Assembly (NCBI GenBank): GCA_024280875.1
Contig: JAJRPH010000270.1
Span: 1-19,080 of the forward strand
DNA: 19,080 nucleotides
Direction of reading: 5' to 3'
From: Deltaproteobacteria bacterium
GTDB lineage: Bacteria > Desulfobacterota > Desulfobacteria > Desulfobacterales > Desulfosalsimonadaceae
Made by a program: the position numbers and the translations under genes. Every line of letters starts with the position of its first letter. Position 1 is the stretch's first letter. Of this stretch, positions 1 to 10,326 are shown in pieces. The notes beneath the pieces are model-generated. The model searched no databases. It saw only the letters and a list, made by a program, of their open reading frames with translations, and was not told where the DNA came from.

Positions 1-77
1 GTACTTAGCGTACCATGAAGAAACGAAGGATGAAGCGCAACAAAGAATTTGGACTTTTTACGAAGCCGCCAACTAAG
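1..77. repeat. Possible edge of a dispersed intergenic repeat (or tail of a plus-strand gene)
   Basis: The stretch contains GACTTTTTACGAAGCC near its right end and GTACTTAGCGTAC at its left end. From memory, similar strings occur in dispersed intergenic repeats of Desulfobacterota genomes; this is unverified recall. It touches the stop codon of the acylphosphatase gene. A competing reading is the tail of a plus-strand gene: the frame 2-76 is open for 24 codons and ends in TAA at 74-76, reading ...AQQRIWTFYEAAN. An open frame that short occurs often by chance, so I rank the repeat slightly higher. The window edge prevents a decision. Confidence 0.3.
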
Positions 78-354
78 AACTGATTGAAAAGTCCTTATAT
101 TCTCCTGTATAATCGATTTCATCTATCTTAATATCTGAAACTAAAGCCATTGGCGGACCGTTTTTACACCAGTCAACTGCCTGGTCAACTTTTTCAGAAT
201 CCCCTTCAAAGACCGCCTCTACGGTTCCGTCCGGACGATTTCTCACCCAACCGTTAACGCCAAAACGCTCAGCGGCACGACGGGTTTCCATCCTGAAAAA
301 AACGCCCTGAACCCTGCCGCTGATGATTGCGTGGACTACTTTTTGACTTTTCAT
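73..354 (-). CDS. acyP: Acylphosphatase
   Basis: Small cytoplasmic enzyme that hydrolyses carboxyl-phosphate bonds such as those of acetyl phosphate and carbamoyl phosphate. The 93-residue product has the normal family length and both signature segments: the phosphate-binding loop GRVQGVFFR at residues 13-21 with the catalytic Arg21, and GWVRNRPDGTVE at 35-46 with the catalytic Asn39. The ATG at 354 is preceded by an AAGGTGA ribosome binding site. It is the last gene of the long minus-strand run, 76 bases after ligA. Physiological substrate is unknown for most bacterial members. Confidence 0.93.
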   Translation of the reverse strand: MKSQKVVHAIISGRVQGVFFRMETRRAAERFGVNGWVRNRPDGTVEAVFEGDSEKVDQAVDWCKNGPPMALVSDIKIDEIDYTGEYKDFSISS

Positions 355-430
355 TAAGTCACCTTATTGTTTTATGTTAAATACGGTTTCCGAAAGGGTT
401 GGGGCAGATGTAACAATGTAGTTCAAAAAC

Positions 431-2461
<2,031 letters not shown>

Positions 2462-2484
2462 TTATAAGTTGAATTAATTCATCG

Positions 2485-3207
2485 TTAAAAAAAATTCCGG
2501 AGAATTTCACATATCTGATAGCGGCGTTCTTTAAAAACAGGGTTTTTAAATCCCGGTTTCCATTTCAAAGAAGACAGCTCATCGGAAGCCAGTAGAATGC
2601 ATCCCACATCAATATTACGAAAACTGCCAACGGAAAACAAGGCTGCTGATTCCATTTCCACTGCCAGAGCATTTTTTTTCTGAAAATATAAAACTTTTTC
2701 TTTTGTTTCGCGATAAATAGCATCCGTGGACCAGACTGGTCCTTCATGAAATGTGACTTTATTTTTAGTAAGCGCTGATTTGATGCTCGCCTGGAGTGAA
2801 ACACACGGAAAGGATTCTGAACGTGGCGCTGCGGTATAATTTTTAGATGTTCCGTCGTCAATAAAGGATTTGTCCGGAATAACGACATCACCGATCCGGA
2901 CATTATCGGAAATCGCCCCGCACCAGCCCCAAAAAACGATTTCACGAATACCCCATGCTACCAAGGACTCCAGCAAAATTACAGCATAGGGGGCGCCGAT
3001 AAAAGGACCAATAAGCCCCAACGAAGTATTTTTATACCCGTAATTCAAACGGCTCATTAATATCCGGTGTGATTTGCTTTCACCGGTTTTCAATAAACGG
3101 TGCAAACAATCAAAATCAGGAGGGTTGGCAACCATCACGCAACGGTTACCCAGTTGCTCCGGTTTTTTACCCATTATCGGATTGATGATTGCCTCATGAG
3201 AGTTCAT
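2485..3207 (-). CDS. Nucleoside phosphorylase (PNP/UDP family)
   Basis: A 240-residue member of the PNP/UDP phosphorylase superfamily, whose enzymes split nucleosides with phosphate into base and pentose 1-phosphate for salvage. Visible motifs are GPFIGAPYA (67-75), GWCGAIS (94-100), WSTDAIYRET (159-168), the ribose-binding VEMESAAL (183-190) and the base-pocket ASDEL (207-211). The pattern is closest to the uridine-phosphorylase-like branch, but the substrate cannot be fixed from sequence reading; an MTA/SAH or futalosine hydrolase seems less likely. The ATG lies two bases after the stop of the 86-residue upstream gene, which points to translational coupling; its own ribosome binding site is poor. 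Confidence 0.88.
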   Translation of the reverse strand: MNSHEAIINPIMGKKPEQLGNRCVMVANPPDFDCLHRLLKTGESKSHRILMSRLNYGYKNTSLGLIGPFIGAPYAVILLESLVAWGIREIVFWGWCGAISDNVRIGDVVIPDKSFIDDGTSKNYTAAPRSESFPCVSLQASIKSALTKNKVTFHEGPVWSTDAIYRETKEKVLYFQKKNALAVEMESAALFSVGSFRNIDVGCILLASDELSSLKWKPGFKNPVFKERRYQICEILRNFF

Positions 3208-3209
3208 AT

Positions 3210-3470
3210 CTATTTCATCGGATCAACCAGGCTGGCCATTTCGTCCTTTAGCTCGTCGATAATATCGTAAAGCCACATGACATCTTCAATAGTCAGGCGC
3301 CCGGCCTTTGCCGGTCGTCTTTCAGTTCCGTCTTTTTTCTTTAAAACACGCGGGCCAATCTGAAGTTTCGGCTCCCCTTCCCCGTATTGATTAATGGAAA
3401 CCATCAGACCGGTCTCTTCGCATTTCCATTCTTTCAACGTTTTGTCTTTATCCGGATCATAACCTGCCAT
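3210..3470 (-). CDS. Conserved-looking small protein of unknown function
   Basis: An 86-residue charged, soluble protein with no signal peptide, membrane segment or cysteine cluster (one Cys at 17). I do not recognise a named family. The layout, with beta-rich segments around EWKCEETGLMVSINQYGEGE and KLQIGPR, a basic turn (KKKDGTERRPAKAG) and a C-terminal helix (TIEDVMWLYDIIDELKDEM), faintly resembles the PC4-type ssDNA-binding fold; this is only an impression. It is very probably real: the ATG at 3470 follows an excellent ribosome binding site (AAAGGAGGAG), and the frame fits between glyS (59 bases upstream) and the nucleoside phosphorylase gene (2 bases downstream). Confidence 0.8.
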   Translation of the reverse strand: MAGYDPDKDKTLKEWKCEETGLMVSINQYGEGEPKLQIGPRVLKKKDGTERRPAKAGRLTIEDVMWLYDIIDELKDEMASLVDPMK

Positions 3471-3477
3471 AACTGCA

Positions 3478-3487
3478 CTCCTCCTTT
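3478..3487 (-). promoter_or_regulatory. Strong ribosome binding site of the 86-residue protein gene
   Basis: AAAGGAGGAG on the minus strand, eight bases before the ATG at 3470. It is the best Shine-Dalgarno sequence in the minus-strand run. It both fixes the start codon and suggests this small gene, with the coupled phosphorylase gene, is translated well. Confidence 0.8.
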
Positions 3488-3529
3488 ATTTATATCTTTT
3501 CAATTTTGATTAGTTGTTATTAACGTTGA

Positions 3530-5614
3530 TCAGGTTGAAATTTTAGAGAAATCCGCCAAAAGTTCAAACAAACCTGATATTTGTCCCAAAAGGGCCAAAC
3601 GGTTTCTCCGGATATCAATATTTTCCGCCATAACCATGACATCATCAAAAAAACGGTCCACGGATTCCCGCATGGACGCAATATCGGCAAACGCCTTGTC
3701 AATATTTCCGTTTTCAATATGACCGATAACCCGTTGTTTGACGTCTTTGTACATATTAAATAAAGCAGATTCGGAATCATGCTCAAAAAGTGATTCGCTA
3801 ACGGTTTGGGAAACCGTTTCAGATGAATCGGCCTTTTTGATAATATTCACCACACGCTTAAACGCTGTGGCAAGAATTTCAAAATCAGGTTCAGTTTTTA
3901 AACACTGCAACCCATGGGCCTTTTTCCAGATGGTTGGGATATTGTCTTTTGAAACAGCCAGAACAGCCGCAACTGCATCTTTTGAAATACCTTCTTCTTC
4001 CAGCAGATGCGCCATGCGCCCCTTTAAAAAGTCAATAATTTTTGCTGTCAAGGAGTAGACTTCGGATGCATCACATTTGTCAAACAGTTTCAGGCTCTCG
4101 CAAATGAGATCATTTAATGAAAATGAAAATTTATTTTCCAGGGCAATCAGAATAATCCCGTTCGCCTGGCGGCGAAGCGCATACGGATCCGAGGCTCCGG
4201 TCGGTATCAAACCGATACTGAAACACCCGCAGATCGAGTCAATTTTATCTGCGATACTTAAAACAGCGCCTTCAACTAATCCCGGCAAACGACCGCCGGC
4301 AGAGGTGGGCCGATAATGCTCCTCAATTGCTGTGGCCAGATGATCCGGCTCATTTTGTTTTTGTGCGTATACCCGCCCCATGATTCCCTGGAGTTTGGGA
4401 AATTCGATTACCGCATGACTGACCAGATCTGATTTGCATAAACCGGCGGCCCGTAAAATCCAAGTGGTCTGATTTTCATCCAGATTTTGAGTTGCTGCTA
4501 TAAAAATTACCAGTTTTTCTATCCGACAAATTTTGTCATACATGGATCCCAGATCGGCCTGGAATAAAACAGACTTTAACTTTTCTTTCTTTTCATCAAG
4601 AGAACTTTTTAAATCCGTATTAAAAAAGAATTGGGCATCCGCCAGCCGCGCCCTTAAAACCCGTTCATGACCTTTTGCAACAAGGTCCATGTCATTGGCT
4701 TTAGTATTATTAACGGCCACAAAATACGGCATCAGATTCCCCTGATGATCCTCAACCGCAAAGTATTTTTGATGAACCCGCATGGCAGTAATTAATATCT
4801 CACGGGGGAGCTCAAGAAATTCATTGTCAAAGCGGCCCACCACTGCTGCCGGATATTCAACCAGATTGGTGACGGTATCCACCAGCTCATCATCCGGGAT
4901 CACCTGGCCGTTGATTCGGGCAACTACTTCGTTCATCTGCGTAACAAGTTTATTTTTACGCTGGCTGATATCCGCCATTACAAAAGCTTCAGATAGAATG
5001 TCAAGATACTGATCCGAAGAAGATAATTTCATTTTTTTTGGCGCCATAAAACGATGCCCGAATGTATTTCTGCCACTTTTCACATCACCTAACTGAAACG
5101 GAATTACATCTTTTCCCAAAAGCGCTACAATCGAATGAATCGGCCGGGCAAATTGAATTTTCAGGGCTGCCCAGTGCATAGTTTTGGGAAAGTATATGGA
5201 CAATATAGCTTCCGGAAGGATTTCCTTTAATACTGTTTTAGCCGCAATGTCTCGCTCGATTTTAACGGCATATATATAACGGCCCTTTTCAGTTTCCTTG
5301 ATCTTTAACTGTTTTGGCGATACACCGATTTTCTCTGCGAATTTTTGTCCCGGGACAGTCGGATTGCCGCTGTCATCCATACCGATCCGTTCAGGCGGTC
5401 CCATCAATTCGACAGACAGCAAAGCCTGCTTTTCCGCCACATCGTCAACGATAATGGTCAAACGCCTGGGCGTTCCGTAAATATTAATTTTACCGTGCGC
5501 AATACGGGCATCTGCCATTTTTTTCAACAAAATGGATGAAAACGATTCTAATGCCGGATGAATATATCCAGCCGGGATCTCTTCGGTTCCGATTTCCACC
5601 AATAACCGATTCAT
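3530..5614 (-). CDS. glyS: Glycyl-tRNA synthetase beta subunit
   Basis: Large subunit of the bacterial alpha2-beta2 glycyl-tRNA synthetase, which charges tRNA-Gly in the cytoplasm; the beta chain mainly binds and positions the tRNA. The 694 residues match the family length. Typical segments are the N-terminal EIGTEEIPAGYI (7-18), TAMRVHQKYF, ARLADAQFFFNTDL, EFPKLQGIMGRVYA and GASDPYALRRQANGI, followed by a C-terminal DALR-type anticodon-binding helical domain in roughly the last 100 residues. The ATG at 5614 follows an AGGAG ribosome binding site. The gene starts 24 bases after glyQ, the usual bicistronic order. Confidence 0.97.
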   Translation of the reverse strand: MNRLLVEIGTEEIPAGYIHPALESFSSILLKKMADARIAHGKINIYGTPRRLTIIVDDVAEKQALLSVELMGPPERIGMDDSGNPTVPGQKFAEKIGVSPKQLKIKETEKGRYIYAVKIERDIAAKTVLKEILPEAILSIYFPKTMHWAALKIQFARPIHSIVALLGKDVIPFQLGDVKSGRNTFGHRFMAPKKMKLSSSDQYLDILSEAFVMADISQRKNKLVTQMNEVVARINGQVIPDDELVDTVTNLVEYPAAVVGRFDNEFLELPREILITAMRVHQKYFAVEDHQGNLMPYFVAVNNTKANDMDLVAKGHERVLRARLADAQFFFNTDLKSSLDEKKEKLKSVLFQADLGSMYDKICRIEKLVIFIAATQNLDENQTTWILRAAGLCKSDLVSHAVIEFPKLQGIMGRVYAQKQNEPDHLATAIEEHYRPTSAGGRLPGLVEGAVLSIADKIDSICGCFSIGLIPTGASDPYALRRQANGIILIALENKFSFSLNDLICESLKLFDKCDASEVYSLTAKIIDFLKGRMAHLLEEEGISKDAVAAVLAVSKDNIPTIWKKAHGLQCLKTEPDFEILATAFKRVVNIIKKADSSETVSQTVSESLFEHDSESALFNMYKDVKQRVIGHIENGNIDKAFADIASMRESVDRFFDDVMVMAENIDIRRNRLALLGQISGLFELLADFSKIST

Positions 5615-5638
5615 AGTTACTCCTGTTAATTCTGTTCA

Positions 5639-6505
5639 TTATTTCAGTAAAGGAAATCCCATAGCCTCCCGCTGCTTTACATAGCCTTCAGCGCAGGCGC
5701 GGGCAAGATTTCTAATCCGTGCGATATATCCGGTACGTTCCGTCACACTGATCGCACCACGGGCATCCAGCAAATTAAACATATGAGAACATTTCAAACA
5801 ATATTCATATGCAGGCAGCACCAGCTTCGCATCAATTGCGTGTTTGGATTCTGCCTCAAACATGCTAAAAAGATTAAACAGCATGTCGATATCAGCTACT
5901 TCAAAGTTGTACGTTGACTGTTCAACCTCATGCTGGTGATGGACGTCTCTATAAGTAATCGTGGGATTCCACTGAATGTCAAATACATTATCGACCCCCT
6001 GGAGATACATACAGATCCGTTCCAGTCCATAGGTGACTTCCACCGGGACCGGATGCACATCAATACTGCCGGCCATCTGAAAATAGGTAAACTGGGTAAT
6101 TTCCATCCCATCCAGCCAGACCTCCCAGCCAAGGCCGGCAGCGCCAAGAGTTGGAGATTCCCAGTCATCTTCAACAAAACGAATATCATGATCTAAAGGA
6201 TCAATACCCAAAACCTTCAGGCTCTGGAGATACAATTGCTGAATATTTTTAGGAGACGGCTTGAGGATAACTTGAAACTGGTAATAATGCTGCAATCGAT
6301 TCGGGTTTTCGCCGTATCGTCCGTCCGTTGGCCTTCGGGATGGTTGCACATACGCTACATTCCAAGGCTCCGGGCCAAGTGCTTTCAATAATGTTGCTGG
6401 ATGAAAAGTTCCGGCACCGACTTCCATATCATATGGCTGAACCAGTACACATCCCTTTTGGGACCAGAATTTTTGAAGTCCAAGAATCACATCCTGAAAA
6501 TACAT
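5639..6505 (-). CDS. glyQ: Glycyl-tRNA synthetase alpha subunit
   Basis: Catalytic class II subunit of the alpha2-beta2 glycyl-tRNA synthetase, which forms glycyl-adenylate. At 288 residues it is normal length. The N-terminal [33 protein letters not shown], the motif 2 region with [19 protein letters not shown], and [20 protein letters not shown] are all present. The ATG at 6505 has an AAGGA ribosome binding site. It lies 61 bases after the GHMP kinase gene and directly precedes glyS. The presence of this form, not the single-chain enzyme, is usual for proteobacteria and related phyla. Confidence 0.97.
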   Translation of the reverse strand: MYFQDVILGLQKFWSQKGCVLVQPYDMEVGAGTFHPATLLKALGPEPWNVAYVQPSRRPTDGRYGENPNRLQHYYQFQVILKPSPKNIQQLYLQSLKVLGIDPLDHDIRFVEDDWESPTLGAAGLGWEVWLDGMEITQFTYFQMAGSIDVHPVPVEVTYGLERICMYLQGVDNVFDIQWNPTITYRDVHHQHEVEQSTYNFEVADIDMLFNLFSMFEAESKHAIDAKLVLPAYEYCLKCSHMFNLLDARGAISVTERTGYIARIRNLARACAEGYVKQREAMGFPLLK

Positions 6506-6566
6506 ATTTTTATCCTTATTATTTATAAATATAAAACGATTTTTTCTAAACCTTGCAGATCTGGTA

Positions 6567-7628
6567 TTAATCCGGTCCTGTTAATAATCCGTTTGAATCA
6601 ATATCTATATCCAAAAGACAAGCTTCTTTTCTTTGGCAAAGGATTTTCTCCCACACGGTTTTTAAATTAGATATTTTCCCCTTATTACCCAGCGCCCAGA
6701 CACAGCCACCGCCTCCTGCACCGGTAAAGCGAGCCCCGCAATCATAATCAAGTGCAGAATTGACCAGCTGTAAGCCGGTTTTATCCAGAACATCCGGTGT
6801 CATCTCAACCCGGATGGCTGTTTCACGATTTAAATGCTTCACTGCGTCACTGATATCAGATGAAGCAAAAGCATCAACAAACGCACGGGTGCAGCCGGTA
6901 ATTTCGACCCACTGGGTTCTGCATTCACCGGAAATAAACTGTTTTACCCACTGGCTGTTAATATTTATGGATTCATGAGGGATACCGCAATATGCCAGCA
7001 GCATGTGTTTTGATAATGCTTCATATTGTTCCGGATTCCAAATCGACCGGCGGATAAACGGTTGAGGGTCCCCGGCGCCGTTCCAGTACCAGGCATTGAT
7101 GCCCCCATAAACAGCTGCCAGTTGATCCTGAAGACCGCACGGAACACCGGCCACACTTTCTTCAATGCCATGGGCCAGCAGCGGAATCTGTTCATGAACA
7201 ACCATCGGTCGGCCTGATTTTTCCAGCAGTCTGTTAAATGCCGCAATCAGCGCAACTGCGGCAACCGAAGATCCGCCCAACGCACTACGCGGCGGAGAGT
7301 CTGATTCAATAATAATATGAATGCCGTCAATCTGAAAATACGCTGTAATGGCAAACATCAGTCCCATGGGATGGTCAAAAGGAAGCTTTGCAATAGGGGA
7401 CTCTGTGCTTTCAAACCCCTTGGAAGATATTTTAATATGTCCTTTTTGAAACGGGACAATGCGGACCCGGGTCCGCATGGCAAGAGCAATATTGAAAGTA
7501 CAGGGATTAAGATATGACAGGGGATAATAAAAACTGCTGATATCCAGTGTGCCGCCCATATCAATCCGACAGGGTGCGGAGGCGGTTATTAATTCAGATT
7601 TTAATATTTCGTTTATTTTACTGTTCAT
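6567..7628 (-). CDS. GHMP-family small-molecule kinase, substrate unassigned
   Basis: A 353-residue kinase of the GHMP fold (galactokinase, homoserine kinase, mevalonate kinase, heptose 7-phosphate kinase). Seen: motif 1 [13 protein letters not shown] (17-29), the ATP-binding glycine/serine loop [14 protein letters not shown] (111-124), a [12 protein letters not shown] segment (165-176) with the likely catalytic aspartate, and motif 3 [13 protein letters not shown] (298-310). The GLQDQ and [11 protein letters not shown] forms are closest to sugar or heptose-7-phosphate kinases, so a role in sugar-nucleotide supply for cell-surface polymers is possible, but the neighbours (recO upstream, glyQ downstream) give no pathway. 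No convincing ribosome binding site precedes the ATG at 7628; a hairpin sits 12 bases before it. Confidence 0.85.
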   Translation of the reverse strand: MNSKINEILKSELITASAPCRIDMGGTLDISSFYYPLSYLNPCTFNIALAMRTRVRIVPFQKGHIKISSKGFESTESPIAKLPFDHPMGLMFAITAYFQIDGIHIIIESDSPPRSALGGSSVAAVALIAAFNRLLEKSGRPMVVHEQIPLLAHGIEESVAGVPCGLQDQLAAVYGGINAWYWNGAGDPQPFIRRSIWNPEQYEALSKHMLLAYCGIPHESININSQWVKQFISGECRTQWVEITGCTRAFVDAFASSDISDAVKHLNRETAIRVEMTPDVLDKTGLQLVNSALDYDCGARFTGAGGGGCVWALGNKGKISNLKTVWEKILCQRKEACLLDIDIDSNGLLTGPD

Positions 7629-7640
7629 CAGTTTATTAAA

Positions 7641-7661
7641 AGCCGGTCATTAAAACCGGCT
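7641..7661 (-). terminator. Hairpin between recO and the GHMP kinase gene, weak terminator-like
   Basis: Perfect seven-base-pair inverted repeat AGCCGGT / ACCGGCT with a seven-base loop, followed on the minus strand by TTTTAATAA. It fills the 42-base gap after recO. The short U-tract makes it at best a weak or partial terminator; it could also serve as an mRNA processing or translation-modulating element, being only 12 bases from the kinase start codon. Confidence 0.45.
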
Positions 7662-7670
7662 GAATTTAAA

Positions 7671-8444
7671 TTATGGCATCTGTGACCGTAAATTTCGCAG
7701 AAACTTAAGGCTTTTGGGTTCTTTCCCGATATGAAAAACAACAAATTTTTCAAGGAGCTGAAGTCCTTCTCTTAAAGCGTTCTGGCTGAATTTAAGTCGC
7801 CCGGCTGTTTTTAAATCATTTTCCTGAATCCATAGAAGCTGTTTAACAGTGCCTTTGGTAAGGTTCAGGGAGGACAAACTGCTTGATGAACATCCTTTAC
7901 ATAGTATCCCCCCCTTTGCAAGTTCAAAAAAAAGGTGACTGCCTTTGCTATCATTCATTTTTATATGGCACTTGGCGCACTCTGAAAAATTCGGGGACAG
8001 GCCTGAAAAACTTAAAAACCGAAGTTGAAAAATGATGCTTATTTCCTCATTGCTAATAATACCGGAAGAAAGAGAATCAAGGCAGTAACGGAGAAAATAA
8101 TAAATACGGGTCTGTTCTTTTCCATCTTCCAGCCAGAGATTAATCAGTTCCGCCCAGTAACTCGCATAAGATGTTTTCATAATATTGCCGCGAATACCTG
8201 AAAACGGATTTTCCAATGCAGCTTCCTGCAAAACCGCCATTCCTCGGCCTCGCGGCGTCCTGCATTCGATCTGGAGTAGAGAAAAAAGATCCAGTAATCC
8301 GGGAAACCGTTTGCGGCTTTTTTTGGCATTCTTTGCTATGACAGTAATCTTGCCTTTTGCCAATGACAGCAGAGTTATAATCAGGTCATAATCACCATAA
8401 GATGACCGTCGAAGCAAAATAGCAGGGGTAGAAAATGTTGACAT
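7671..8444 (-). CDS. recO: DNA repair protein RecO
   Basis: Recombination mediator that, with RecR, helps load RecA onto SSB-coated single-stranded DNA in gap repair. The 257 residues show the N-terminal OB-fold (about 1-75, TPAILLRRSSYGDYDLIITLL), a helical middle and a CxxC...CxxC zinc site (Cys156, 159, 182, 185) found in many RecO proteins, with a C-terminal helical bundle after it. The ATG at 8444 has a poor ribosome binding site and lies 16 bases after the RodZ-like gene, so coupling to it is likely. The sequence is divergent but the domain order and cysteines fit well. Confidence 0.93.
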   Translation of the reverse strand: MSTFSTPAILLRRSSYGDYDLIITLLSLAKGKITVIAKNAKKSRKRFPGLLDLFSLLQIECRTPRGRGMAVLQEAALENPFSGIRGNIMKTSYASYWAELINLWLEDGKEQTRIYYFLRYCLDSLSSGIISNEEISIIFQLRFLSFSGLSPNFSECAKCHIKMNDSKGSHLFFELAKGGILCKGCSSSSLSSLNLTKGTVKQLLWIQENDLKTAGRLKFSQNALREGLQLLEKFVVFHIGKEPKSLKFLRNLRSQMP

Positions 8445-8460
8445 GGATCGTTCAAATTAT

Positions 8461-9174
8461 TTATTTTGATTGAGGCAGCTCAATATATGCAACGTCACCA
8501 CTTTTTCCTGGAATAAAGACCGGCTTCTCATTTAATAAAATTTTTATACCAGCGGCATTGTCCACCTGTAAATTAATCTTTGCGGATGCTTCCAGTTCCA
8601 TATGGTCCATGGGATGCAGCGAATACTCCATGGGGTCTGAATCATCAATCGCAATTTTCAACAAAGTATCTTCGACTGCGTCTATCTGCAAAAACAGTTT
8701 GTCATTTTGATTCTCGGCAAATGAATTAGTTGTAGACTCTTCCATCGCGCCGGAAGCATTATCATCTATTTTTTCTGTATGTTTTTCCACGGCTTTATGG
8801 AACGGATTCGCCGGGGAACCATAAATGATATAGACGGTTAATACTATGATGAATATCATCAGCCCTGTCAGCAAAAACATCCAGGACAGAACTTTTTTAT
8901 TGCAATTAAAAAACTTTGCATCCGCTGTTTGATTTTTTTCATACGCAGACCGATTGATTTCATAACGATCGACAATATCATTACCGTCAACACCAATAAA
9001 TCCGGCATATGCCCTGAGAATCCCTTTGACATAAACCCCATCGGGCAGATGTTGATGTTCTTCAGCCTCGATGAGCAACAGTTGCCGTACACTGATTCGT
9101 ATTTCACCAGCGACTGCTTCAATTGGTATCCCCATCTGAATTCGCATGGATTTGAGATAACTTCCGAACGCCAT
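8461..9174 (-). CDS. RodZ-like membrane protein with HTH and DUF4115 domains
   Basis: A 237-residue protein with a cytoplasmic Xre-type helix-turn-helix (about residues 1-65, FGSYLKSMRIQMGIPIEAVA...), one membrane helix (about 95-118), an acidic low-complexity linker and a C-terminal beta-rich domain of the DUF4115 type (about 158-233). This order is that of RodZ, which links MreB to the envelope and supports rod shape, though some relatives may differ in role. The frame is open upstream to 9306, but that start would overlap the SurA-like gene by 65 bases, so I prefer the ATG at 9174. A TTG at 9210 is a possible alternative; neither has a good ribosome binding site. Confidence 0.85.
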   Translation of the reverse strand: MAFGSYLKSMRIQMGIPIEAVAGEIRISVRQLLLIEAEEHQHLPDGVYVKGILRAYAGFIGVDGNDIVDRYEINRSAYEKNQTADAKFFNCNKKVLSWMFLLTGLMIFIIVLTVYIIYGSPANPFHKAVEKHTEKIDDNASGAMEESTTNSFAENQNDKLFLQIDAVEDTLLKIAIDDSDPMEYSLHPMDHMELEASAKINLQVDNAAGIKILLNEKPVFIPGKSGDVAYIELPQSK

Positions 9175-9241
9175 GAAAGAGGGATCCGGATTCAATATGG
9201 TGTCATGCAATTTATTTTCCCGATAATTTACATAAAAATTT

Positions 9242-10255
9242 TTACCGAATAATTTTAATCGATGCGTCCTCCCGAAGATGCTCAACCCATGACTGAAATT
9301 TTTCATTTACCGATTGCTCATAAAGCAACTTTCTTATTTCATCAGTCACTTCGTTTAATGACCGCCCGCCCGTATCTTCAATTTTTTCAACATAGAATAT
9401 CTGATATCCCTGATCAGTTTCAACAATTGACGAAATTTCTCCGGACTTGAGTTCTTTTATTGCAGTCTGAATATTTTCAGTCAGTTCATCAAGCGAAAAA
9501 AGTCCAAGTCGACCGCCTTCTCCGGCATTCATGGCTTCGGAATTTTTTTTCGCCATCTCTTCAAATGATGACCCTTCTTCAAGCTGATTATAAACAGCTT
9601 CAATCCGGGAATAAACTGTTTGCTTAGACTGCATATCCATACCAACCGGATAGGTCATCATAATATTTCGCAGCGTATATTTTTTCTTAGATGCGTATTT
9701 ATCCGGATTATTTTCATAGTAATGATTAATATCCGATTCGGTGATAATAATTTTAGATTTTATGTTTATGTTTACCAGTTTATTCCTGAGAATCTGCCGT
9801 TTAATCTCATCGCGGTATTCCGCCATGCTGACACCACTGGCAGTCAATGCCTTTCGCAGGTCTTCATCAGAATAATAATTCATCGCCTTAACCTGCTCAA
9901 TGGCATTATCAAGTTCTCTTTCTTCAACAAAAATGCCGGAATTCCTTATTTCCTGATCCGCCAGTTTTTCATCAATCAGGTTATTTAAAACCTCTGTTCG
10001 AATGTTATAGATTTCTTCTTTTTCCTTATCAGGGGAATACCTCATTACCCGGATCTGTTCTTCAAATCGGGATACCGCCTTGTTGAGCTCCACAAGGCGA
10101 ATAATATCATCATTCACGACAGCAACAATACGGTCAACAACCTCGGCTGATACCGCGACACGGACAGGCAATGCGGCAGTCGCCAGACATATGGCAAGAA
10201 TGGAGCCAAAAAAATATTTTTTCATTAACGCAAACGAACAAATTTTATTAATCAT
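9242..10255 (-). CDS. SurA-type periplasmic peptidyl-prolyl isomerase/chaperone
   Basis: A 337-residue exported protein that probably helps fold outer-membrane proteins in the periplasm. It has a signal peptide (basic MKK at 11-13, hydrophobic core to about 35, likely cleavage after VSA at 37), a SurA-N-type helical chaperone region (about 38-165, beginning EVVDRIVAVVNDDII) and a single parvulin domain (about 190-295, with GEGGRLGLFSLDEL and TDQGYQIFYVEK). E. coli SurA has two parvulin domains; one is common in other phyla. The ATG at 10225 (second Met) would give a cleaner signal peptide and is a credible alternative start. The gene lies 71 bases after mfd; the RodZ-like gene follows. Confidence 0.9.
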   Translation of the reverse strand: MINKICSFALMKKYFFGSILAICLATAALPVRVAVSAEVVDRIVAVVNDDIIRLVELNKAVSRFEEQIRVMRYSPDKEKEEIYNIRTEVLNNLIDEKLADQEIRNSGIFVEERELDNAIEQVKAMNYYSDEDLRKALTASGVSMAEYRDEIKRQILRNKLVNINIKSKIIITESDINHYYENNPDKYASKKKYTLRNIMMTYPVGMDMQSKQTVYSRIEAVYNQLEEGSSFEEMAKKNSEAMNAGEGGRLGLFSLDELTENIQTAIKELKSGEISSIVETDQGYQIFYVEKIEDTGGRSLNEVTDEIRKLLYEQSVNEKFQSWVEHLREDASIKIIR

Positions 10256-10326
10256 GATTTTAAAACCGATCTTAGGTGTAAATAAATTGTTATTATAATT
10301 AATAGTTTGAAATTATTAAAATTTAT

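Noticed and set aside
2..76. Tail of a plus-strand protein gene ending in TAA at 74-76
   Set aside because: Open for only 24 codons, which is common by chance, and the same bases look like part of an intergenic repeat. Kept as an alternative, not as a separate feature.
9620..9988. 122-codon plus-strand frame
   Set aside because: Antisense shadow of the SurA-like gene, which has a signal peptide and clear parvulin motifs.
10292..10297. TATAAT on the minus strand as a promoter for the SurA-like gene
   Set aside because: The surrounding 71 bases are very AT-rich and no recognisable -35 hexamer lies at the right distance.
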